From IMG/VR virus record IMGVR_UViG_3300009184_000033, positions 62,001 through 126,000 of that record: 64,000 bases of DNA. One strand, written 5' to 3'. This DNA is from a virus. A program made the translations under genes and the position numbers. Positions within the stretch are counted from its first letter, which is position 1. Every line of letters begins with the position of its first letter. Under the pieces are notes generated by a model. That model did not search any database. It was not told the DNA's origin and saw nothing but the letters and a program-made list of their open reading frames with translations. Positions 58,512 to 64,000 of this stretch are shown one piece after another.

Positions 58512-58888
58512 CCGCCAGTGCGCTTGTGACCCCTGTTCCCACAGTTCTCACAGGTGCGATAGCTCACGGACTCTGCCATGGAGATCGCACCCTGGATGTA
58601 GTCGTCAGTGTTGTCCATGTAGAAGCGGAGCCCACCGAACTTCTCCTTCACCTGCGCTGCGACGGGCTGGTGTTCCTCATCGAACTCCCCGTCAGAGAGC
58701 TCAGGATGCTGGCGCCGCTTCCAGTCGACGTGGTTCTGGATGTTTGCGCAGAGGGATTCGACGATGTCGAACCAGCCGTCACCGTGCTCGAAACCCCAGT
58801 ACATGCAGGACTCCTGCATCGACTTGCCGCGATCTCGGAAGATCTTTGGGTACTTCTCACAGAGGAGCTTGTCGAGCTCGTCCCTCAC
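58469..58888 (-). CDS. Hypothetical protein with C-terminal zinc finger, 139 residues
   Basis: RDELDKLLCEKYPKIFRDRG begins it; VKEKFGGLRFYMDN and YIQGAISMAESVSYRTCENC follow, ending LCDTCNKQK. Two CxxC pairs suggest a zinc finger. The EKFGGLRFY motif is familiar from phage hypotheticals; no function is known. Confidence 0.65.
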   Translation of the reverse strand: MRDELDKLLCEKYPKIFRDRGKSMQESCMYWGFEHGDGWFDIVESLCANIQNHVDWKRRQHPELSDGEFDEEHQPVAAQVKEKFGGLRFYMDNTDDYIQGAISMAESVSYRTCENCGNRGHKRTGGWIRTLCDTCNKQK

Positions 58889-59091
58889 TTGGAGCCTCCC
58901 TTCACGAAATTGTTGATTGCTTCGATTACAAGAGCTTCAAATCCAGCCTCGTCGCCTGGCTGAAGACCGAACCTTACGAAGAATTCGTCACTGCGATCAT
59001 CATCGATTTCGAACACAAAGCGAGTCTTTCCATCAGCGTCAGTCTCTTCGTAGATCTGCTTCAGGCCTGGAATTTCACTCTGTGTTGCCAT
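58885..59091 (-). CDS. Hypothetical acidic protein, 68 residues
   Basis: ATG at 59091, AAGGA nine bases upstream. IPGLKQIYEETDADGKTRFV, DDRSDEFFVRFGLQPGDEAG. Small alpha/beta protein, overlaps the next gene by 17 bases. No family recognised. Confidence 0.55.
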   Translation of the reverse strand: MATQSEIPGLKQIYEETDADGKTRFVFEIDDDRSDEFFVRFGLQPGDEAGFEALVIEAINNFVKGGSK

Positions 59092-59413
59092 CTTGCTTGT
59101 TCCTTTCGTAGTCTTCGATCCACTTGATTGTGGATTCGAGATCAAGATTGATCTTCTCGTGGTCTCGGGACGGATCCTTGGCCCACTCGGATGCGAGCCA
59201 GCCCTCGACAATCTTGCGCCAGAGGGTCACGTCAATCCGGAGTCCAAGCTTCGGACGTGGTCCGTTGTCCTCCCGCCAGTCGACATTTGCTGTATCAAGA
59301 GATGCTGCCCATCCATCGCCGTCAAGCTGGAGATAGACGTTATCATTCTCGAAGCATTCTTGGTAGAAGTGGAAGTCTTTCTGATCGAAAGCGATCGTGC
59401 ATCGTGTACTCAC
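59075..59413 (-). CDS. Hypothetical protein, 112 residues
   Basis: MSTRCTIAFDQKDFHFYQEC, VYLQLDGDGWAASLDT, IDVTLWRKIVEGWLASEWAK. Mixed alpha/beta, Trp-rich. No family recognised. The ATG overlaps the upstream stop by 4 bases. Confidence 0.58.
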   Translation of the reverse strand: MSTRCTIAFDQKDFHFYQECFENDNVYLQLDGDGWAASLDTANVDWREDNGPRPKLGLRIDVTLWRKIVEGWLASEWAKDPSRDHEKINLDLESTIKWIEDYERNKQDGNTE

Positions 59414-60057
59414 TTTCCCTCCAGAGATTGGATTTTCAGAAGCGCAGACTCAACAGCTTGGGCGCGCATCTGATCGATATCGATAAGCTCTTCGACGGTC
59501 ACTGGCCTTTTCAGGAGGCGGTCCCAGAGCTTCAGCTTTCCAGACTTGACCGCGGGAACATACCTCTCCGTAAGTCCATCGAGGCGCTTTCCATGCCTCT
59601 TATCGAGGATCCCGAGCTTGCCAGTCTTTCCGTTTGGGAGCAGGACGGTGTCACACCTGGCGTCTAGAATCTCACCCACGCTCTCGATCAGCACCTGATC
59701 GCGGTGGTGAACGCCACGATCGAAGGCCTGAAATACTGCGGCCAAGATAGTCGGCTTAGTAATTCCCTTCTGCCACGGGTGCTCGACGTAAGGCTGACCC
59801 GCACGTCCGGTGCGCTTCCAATCCTTGAGTCCGATCTCACACCACCTGGAGCGCTCATGCCGGAGGATGCCCTCACCCATCTCCTGTGGAAGCTGAGGCA
59901 GTGCATGGAGCGCCCGATTGATCGGCATCCGGGCAGCTTCCCTCTCCTCTTCTGACTCGACGTGCGATGACCAAGATGCCTCAAGCACCGTGCACCACAG
60001 GCGCGCAGTGTACCAGAGGTTGTGGGAGAACCGCGGGTCTTCTCGGAAGTTCTGCAT
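59410..60057 (-). CDS. Hypothetical protein, 215 residues
   Basis: ATG at 60057, five bases after GAGG; a GTG two codons earlier is also possible. Contains LWYTARLWCTVLEASW, VLLPNGKTGKLGILDKRHGK and RPVTVEELIDIDQMRAQAVE. No family recognised. Preceded by a TTGAAA-N16-TATAAT promoter, so it starts a transcript. Confidence 0.62.
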   Translation of the reverse strand: MQNFREDPRFSHNLWYTARLWCTVLEASWSSHVESEEEREAARMPINRALHALPQLPQEMGEGILRHERSRWCEIGLKDWKRTGRAGQPYVEHPWQKGITKPTILAAVFQAFDRGVHHRDQVLIESVGEILDARCDTVLLPNGKTGKLGILDKRHGKRLDGLTERYVPAVKSGKLKLWDRLLKRPVTVEELIDIDQMRAQAVESALLKIQSLEGK

Positions 60058-60072
60058 CTGCACCTCAGTTAG

Positions 60073-60100
60073 ATTATAATCACTTCTGAGGAATTTTCAA
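60073..60100 (-). promoter_or_regulatory. Sigma-70-type promoter
   Basis: The minus strand has TTGAAA (60100-60095), a 16-base spacer and TATAAT (60078-60073), 16 bases before the start at 60057. The boxes and spacing are the same as before the helicase. Confidence 0.78.
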
Positions 60101-60104
60101 GCAA

Positions 60105-61130
60105 TTATGCAAGTACCGAGGCGTCTACACCAACGTCTGCATCTGCCCTATCGTACTTCTTCTTGATCCAGTCAGTTATTATCTTGTTGATGTTGATGTC
60201 TGCGATCGATTTATCTGGGCTGTCTTTAGCGATCTTCCTCAGCTCTCCAACATACCACTTGATGTACTCAGCTTCGAGCTTGTCATCAAGGACATCCTCG
60301 AGGTCATCATTGAGCTGTAGAGCCTTTCCAAACTTCCCAAGCTGATCATTGTCTGGTCCCTTTGCGATCTTCTCGGCAAAGTCAGCAAACTTCTCGTCGG
60401 GTGACTGTTGGGACTTCCTAAACGAGGCAAACAGAGACTTGATCTTGCCTCCGACCTCGACAGCCTTCTTGATCATCTGGTAGCCAGCAACAAGCTTGTC
60501 GCCATATGGGATGAGCTTAACGGCTTGCTCTACGAGCTTCTTGATTGCCTGCTTCAGCGCCGATGTGAAGACGGTGTCGACTAGCCCCTTGAACGTCTCG
60601 TTGCTTGTGTACAGGTCCTTGAGTCCCTTGAAGTGGTCTAGAACATCAGTTATCTGCTCTTTCTTGTTACCCCAAAGCCACTGGAGAGACTTCTTGATAT
60701 CGTCGTACTTCTTCTTAGCCTCTCTCCAGGCGCTCTGTAAATCGACGCCGTACTTCTTCAGGTCAGTGAACCATTCCAGCATCTCCTTCACGTCGTCCTT
60801 GTTAGAAGAAGCTAGCTCTGCCGCCTCTTTGGACTTTTTGATCATGGCGCTGATGTTCTCTGGCGCATATTCTTCGGCAAACTCAAGTGCTTCCTTGATG
60901 AAGTTTGCCATGGAATCATCCATGTCGCTAACGGTCTCGTCAAAGGAGGCTAGCAAATCTCCGACAGTCATGCCAGCCTCGAGCATCAGCATGTCGGTCT
61001 CGTGTTCAAGAATGACGATTCGAAGGTCTTCAGATCTCAGCACCTCTCTCACCAGGCGTGAGCTTCGGTGTGCTGGGCGAGAGTCCATAAGTTGCTCACG
61101 GATGAGAGCGCGAAGGTACTTCTCTTCCAC
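60105..61130 (-). CDS. Helical protein with LRALIREQL-type start, 341 residues
   Basis: Starts MEEKYLRALIREQLMDSR and has a second tag-like SSRLVREVLRSE at residues 23-35. The rest is long charged helices (AMIKKSKEAAELASSN, LDHFKGLKDLYTSN, DKLVAGYQMIKKAVEVGG) without enzyme motifs. Likely internal head or scaffold-like protein. Confidence 0.65.
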   Translation of the reverse strand: MEEKYLRALIREQLMDSRPAHRSSRLVREVLRSEDLRIVILEHETDMLMLEAGMTVGDLLASFDETVSDMDDSMANFIKEALEFAEEYAPENISAMIKKSKEAAELASSNKDDVKEMLEWFTDLKKYGVDLQSAWREAKKKYDDIKKSLQWLWGNKKEQITDVLDHFKGLKDLYTSNETFKGLVDTVFTSALKQAIKKLVEQAVKLIPYGDKLVAGYQMIKKAVEVGGKIKSLFASFRKSQQSPDEKFADFAEKIAKGPDNDQLGKFGKALQLNDDLEDVLDDKLEAEYIKWYVGELRKIAKDSPDKSIADININKIITDWIKKKYDRADADVGVDASVLA

Positions 61131-61137
61131 GATTCTC

Positions 61138-62376
61138 TTACCTCTTCTTCTTTGGCGGCAGGCTGACGCCTTTCCGGCGGCTGTATTTTATGGTGTAGTC
61201 GTCCTGCCACTCAGCGTCATAGAGCTGTGCTCTCATGGTTTTTATTGGATCATGTCCACGAACTGAACTCCATTTGCGGGGAGTCATATTCTTTAAGAGC
61301 TCAGGGTTGTCATTACCATAGTAGCCAAAATATGGCTCGCCAGAGAACTTGATGGCGCCAGACTCAGAGTCTCCCGTGACCTCCTTGTCAGACCATGGCA
61401 AGTCAAAATACACGTCTTCTGGATTCGACCTGTTGTATGAGTCTGCAAATGATGCAATCTCTCGCGGGACATCGCCCCACATCTGGTACACCTTGCAGGT
61501 GAGCTGTGCTCCAGATTTCACGATGACCTCTCCCTCACCGCCGTGCTCTGAGTTGACTTCGATGTTGTCGAAATCCACGATGGTGTCCTCTGGATTGACT
61601 ACAGCACCGATTATGTAGCCACCTTTCTCTGCGTAATTCTTACCAGACTTTGCTCTGGCGGCCCACTGCATCATTGCCTCGTACTCAGATCCGGCTGATG
61701 ACATCGTGGCAAAACGCTCTGCGACGCTCTTTGATTTCGTCCACGCGCTGGGCTTATCCTGCTGGAATGGGAACGGCCTCTTGCCATCTCCGTACTTTTC
61801 TGCAAAGTCGAGGAGGTCCACGACCTCCCTGAATCTGATGCCACGGTAGAGGACAGTGCGCTCCTGCATGCGGTACGGCTCGAGGTCAATTACGTACTCT
61901 GGCCTCGGCTCTGGCATGCCATAGCCGTTGGTGTTCTTCCACTGCCTGAGCCACTTCTTAGATCCGAGAGCAGGAGCACCACGACCCTTCTTCTTGCCGA
62001 CGGTGGAGCGGATCTTCAGCGCGCGCTTGATGATCGGCAACTTGTCATAGTTGTTCCTGACAAAGCCAAGCGGGTCCAGACTGCGATTCCATTCTATGCG
62101 AACTGCGACGTCAGGCTCGTTCATCAGCGCCTTGGCTTCCTGGCTGTTCTTGAAAGCCTCGAAAGCCGGCGCAAATTTCGCTGCCAGCTCTTTGTTGGAA
62201 TCTTCGAACTGTGGCGCCCACATGTGGCCTGCATCCACTCTCGTCAACATAGCCTTGAGCGCGGTAGCAGCCTCACCCGATCCGAACATCAGGTCGTAGA
62301 CTTCGCCGGCAGAGAGACCCTTGCTCTCTAACATGATCCTGTGGAGGATTCTCTCTATTAGCGTCTCTCTCATCAT
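61138..62376 (-). CDS. ADP-ribosyltransferase-like protein with capsid-targeting-like start (412 residues)
   Basis: Residues 2-17 (MRETLIERILHRIMLES) form a tag helix ending IMLE|S, an (L/I)xE site. Residues 170-290 have the R-S-E order of ADP-ribosyltransferases: LYRGIRF (R178), SAWTKSKSVAERFA (S210, S215) and HGGEGEVIV (E281-G-E283, an ExE motif). It would move ADP-ribose from NAD+ to arginine or a similar residue. T4 Alt is a packaged enzyme of this kind. The start ATGATG overlaps the upstream stop. Confidence 0.75.
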   Translation of the reverse strand: MMRETLIERILHRIMLESKGLSAGEVYDLMFGSGEAATALKAMLTRVDAGHMWAPQFEDSNKELAAKFAPAFEAFKNSQEAKALMNEPDVAVRIEWNRSLDPLGFVRNNYDKLPIIKRALKIRSTVGKKKGRGAPALGSKKWLRQWKNTNGYGMPEPRPEYVIDLEPYRMQERTVLYRGIRFREVVDLLDFAEKYGDGKRPFPFQQDKPSAWTKSKSVAERFATMSSAGSEYEAMMQWAARAKSGKNYAEKGGYIIGAVVNPEDTIVDFDNIEVNSEHGGEGEVIVKSGAQLTCKVYQMWGDVPREIASFADSYNRSNPEDVYFDLPWSDKEVTGDSESGAIKFSGEPYFGYYGNDNPELLKNMTPRKWSSVRGHDPIKTMRAQLYDAEWQDDYTIKYSRRKGVSLPPKKKR

Positions 62377-62654
62377 GATGCCTCTGGTGGCATCACATGG
62401 ACGCCGCCCGGAACTTTGTTGATGGTCCAGCCACGTTGGGTGAGCTGATTCACGAGAATTGGATTTGGGAGATCGATCGTGTATCCGCCAGTCTCTGCGA
62501 GATTCACAGCCTCGATAGCGCCTGCTGGATCCCACTGGGAGTATGCTTCGCGAAGGATGCCAAGGGTCCTGTCGGGATTGGGGTTGTATTCTCCATAAGA
62601 ACCCTCGCCAAGCAGGAATCCACGTGTCATGTCGCGGAACTGGTTGCTGTTCAT
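62373..62654 (-). CDS. Small protein with FRDMTRGFLLGE start, 93 residues
   Basis: ATG at 62654 after GAGGATAAG. The start NQFRDMTRGFLLGEGSYGEY has LLGE|G as a protease-type site. The C-terminal part (LVNQLTQRGWTINKVPGGVH) is a small alpha/beta domain. No known family. Coupled to the ADP-ribosyltransferase. Confidence 0.6.
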   Translation of the reverse strand: MNSNQFRDMTRGFLLGEGSYGEYNPNPDRTLGILREAYSQWDPAGAIEAVNLAETGGYTIDLPNPILVNQLTQRGWTINKVPGGVHVMPPEAS

Positions 62655-62661
62655 CTTATCC

Positions 62662-63177
62662 TCACTTTTTCTTCTTTGACTTCTTGACGACAGCCCAGGA
62701 CTTTGATGGGTTCGCAGAGTTGACCCTCGCCATGGCCCACTGGTGCTGTGACATTCCCTTCCGTGAGCCAGACCTCGCCCATGCCGCAAGTCCCTTCTCA
62801 TACTCAGTGTACACAGAACCTGGGGTCAGACCGCGTTTCTCTGCCTTCTTCTTCAGGGTCTCTTTGGTCTTCTTGGAGAGGGCTTCTACTACGATCTCTT
62901 GGATGAGATCAAGCAAGACCTCATGCCCCTCTTTCTGCGAGTCAGGTCGCGGCTTTGACTCGAACCCAGGCTTCTCGCGCTCCTTCTTCTCCATGCGCTC
63001 ACGGCGAGCATACGCCCGCTTGATCCTCTCTGGGTCACCAGACTCCAGATCAGCCTTCGTCATGTCAAGCTGCTTGTCCCGCTTGCTGCCCTCAGGAGCA
63101 TCATACTGCGGAGGATTTTTGGCCTCCAGCAGTTCTTCCTGTATGATCTCTCGCAGCCTGCTCTCTGTGATTTTCAT
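62662..63177 (-). CDS. Basic protein with LREIIQEELLE start, 171 residues
   Basis: Starts MKITESRLREIIQEELLEAK, a tag helix with LLE|A. Residues 110-171 have KRGLTPGSVYTEYEKGLAAW, RKGMSQHQWAMARVNSANPS and a poly-Lys end, a basic domain I know from marine phage hypotheticals. A packaged DNA-associated role is plausible. Confidence 0.68.
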   Translation of the reverse strand: MKITESRLREIIQEELLEAKNPPQYDAPEGSKRDKQLDMTKADLESGDPERIKRAYARRERMEKKEREKPGFESKPRPDSQKEGHEVLLDLIQEIVVEALSKKTKETLKKKAEKRGLTPGSVYTEYEKGLAAWARSGSRKGMSQHQWAMARVNSANPSKSWAVVKKSKKKK

Positions 63178-63188
63178 CGAGATTCCAC

Positions 63189-63833
63189 TCAGCCCGATGT
63201 ATCGATTTCATAGTAGGCGTAGATGCGACCTGAATCGGGGTCTCGGTACATCTCGAACTTCCACATAGGGGCGCCAGAGAACCTGCTCTGCAGCCACTTC
63301 ACCGCCTCTTCATCAGAGAGACCCTCTGGCGCGAAGGCAGTGCCGATATCGGTGTGACCATAGGTGGGACGACCGGCGCCGAGTCCATTCGGTGACATGT
63401 TCCTGATGATCATGCCGCCGACACGGAGCTTGTCATCAGCGCGCCGCTGCTCCTCAGCGCGGGCATTTTCTGCCGAAGTGTGGGAACTCACCGCATCGAT
63501 GAAGTCCTGGCCTGAGGGACAAGTCCCAGCCTTCGACATCTCACCAGCCTTCTGGACGTGGAATGCGATCGCATTGCGAGAGATGCCAGTGGCCTGGGAG
63601 ATCTGGTCGCAGATCTCGCCCTTGTTTCCACCGGCTCCGAAGACCAGACCTGCGCCCATCTCGCACATCATGTCCCAGGCCTTTGCGAGGTCTTGGTGGA
63701 GCTCCGTGTCGTTCGGGTGGAGCTTGAACTGTCGCAGCCAGCTTCGCGTGGTCATGTTTTTCTCGAGGTCCATGGGCGACTCCATGATAGTGCGCCTGAT
63801 GATCTGGCGAAGTTGCGACTCTGTGATTCTCAT
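63189..63833 (-). CDS. Protein with LRQIIRRTIMES start, 214 residues
   Basis: Starts MRITESQLRQIIRRTIMES, close to the upstream neighbour, with IME|S as a protease-type site. The body has WLRQFKLHPNDTELHQDLAK and a C-terminal KWLQSRFSGAPMWKFEMYRD domain. No family recognised. GGAG lies before the ATG. Confidence 0.66.
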   Translation of the reverse strand: MRITESQLRQIIRRTIMESPMDLEKNMTTRSWLRQFKLHPNDTELHQDLAKAWDMMCEMGAGLVFGAGGNKGEICDQISQATGISRNAIAFHVQKAGEMSKAGTCPSGQDFIDAVSSHTSAENARAEEQRRADDKLRVGGMIIRNMSPNGLGAGRPTYGHTDIGTAFAPEGLSDEEAVKWLQSRFSGAPMWKFEMYRDPDSGRIYAYYEIDTSG

Positions 63834-63841
63834 GAGATCTC

Positions 63842-64000
63842 CTATCGAGTGTAAATATACCCGCGTGCGGGTTCATTGTGAGCTTGTTCTCTGGCGCGCG
63901 TATCAGGTTCCTTGTACAGATCCTTTGATACACTGAGCGAGAAGCGGACACCCCCTGCGGAAACTATTGCGACTTTTAGAAGTCGCGGAGGTCTTCCCTG
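63842..64000 (-). CDS. Possible 3' end of a gene entering from the right edge
   Basis: One minus-strand frame is open from 64000 to a TAG at 63842 (52 residues, including KVAIVSAGGVRFSLSVSKDL). It ends two bases before the ribosome site of the next gene. An open frame this long can arise by chance. A hairpin (GCGACTT/AAGTCGC, about 63966-63986) lies inside it, which argues mildly against coding. Confidence 0.35.
   Translation of the reverse strand, partial: QGRPPRLLKVAIVSAGGVRFSLSVSKDLYKEPDTRAREQAHNEPARGYIYTR

Noticed and set aside
63966-63987. Hairpin GCGACTT/AAGTCGC as terminator
   Set aside because: The stem is good but lacks a T tract in either direction; it may lie within a coding end.
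1-64000. Bacterial chromosome segment rather than phage
   Set aside because: PrkA trio, metK, ahcY and OmpA could suggest a chromosome, but the gene density, overlapping small genes, fibres, tagged internal proteins and lack of translation or ribosomal genes fit a large phage better.
1-64000. tRNA genes, insertion sequences or attachment sites
   Set aside because: Reading the gaps showed no cloverleaf ending in CCA, no transposase and no flanking direct repeats. A tRNA scan would be decisive.

Overview
The window looks like part of a large tailed-phage genome, probably a marine myovirus-like phage well above 100 kb. Genes are packed with 1-17 base overlaps (ATGA, TAATG), nearly all on the minus strand, and many are short. 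There are long repetitive fibre proteins ending in phage-type modules, PIN-PhoH, a GroEL-like protein, an Hsp20, a sigma-region-4-like protein and many small unrecognised genes. I found no rRNA, tRNA, CRISPR array, transposase or integrase. The host is inferred to be a Myxococcota-like (deltaproteobacterial) bacterium. This rests on a DTGDTGDT-type lipoprotein, a protein with thrombospondin-3 repeats, a MYXO-CTERM-like segment and an OmpA domain, and a small secreted protein that also looks myxobacterial.

Layout. 1-7.6 kb: a glycan cluster (GT2, GT10 and GT11 glycosyltransferases, sulfotransferase, 2-oxoglutarate oxygenase, methyltransferase-like protein). 7.8-21.1 kb: fibre and adhesin genes (discoidin/PA14-like, LamG-like, four long repetitive fibres, two small virion-like proteins) interrupted by phoH. 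21.2-24.7 kb: sigma-like protein, Hc1-type histone, YkuK-type RNase H-like protein and a divergent chaperonin. 24.8-29.3 kb: a complete yhbH-spoVR-prkA operon, rarely thought of as phage gene content. 29.3-32.1 kb: Nudix, cupin, nucleotidyltransferase and XPD/DinG-type helicase. 32.2-38.3 kb: Hsp20, SET-domain protein and several proteins with capsid-targeting-like N-termini, including an 841-residue probable virion-internal protein. 38.3-39.4 kb: lipoprotein. 39.5-46.2 kb: an array of small genes, many from one (K)PGDLV family, plus a phosphoesterase and an AAA+ ATPase. 46.2-49.7 kb: ahcY, metK and a QueF-like protein. 50.0-51.6 kb: three plus-strand genes with holin-like and coiled-coil features. 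51.6-56.0 kb: OmpA/TSP3 giant and secreted protein. 56.0-64 kb: HAD-type polyprotein, Flp-pilin-like protein, small genes and a second block of tagged proteins including an ADP-ribosyltransferase.

How the parts may work together. At least eleven otherwise unrelated proteins start with a short amphipathic helix that ends near an (L/I)xE site. This resembles the T4 capsid-targeting sequence, so they are probably packaged in the head and trimmed by a prohead protease. One is an R-S-ExE ADP-ribosyltransferase, comparable in logic to T4 Alt. SAM synthesis (metK) and SAH removal (ahcY) are translationally coupled and co-occur with a SET-domain methyltransferase and an Hc1-type histone, which suggests methylation of a virus-encoded DNA-packing protein. 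The glycan cluster beside the fibres suggests modification of virion or host surface. The secreted proteins, the pilin and the PrkA trio suggest control of the host envelope and stress state.

All calls come from reading the sequence; no database search was run. Family names rest on motifs I recognise. Many small genes remain without a function.
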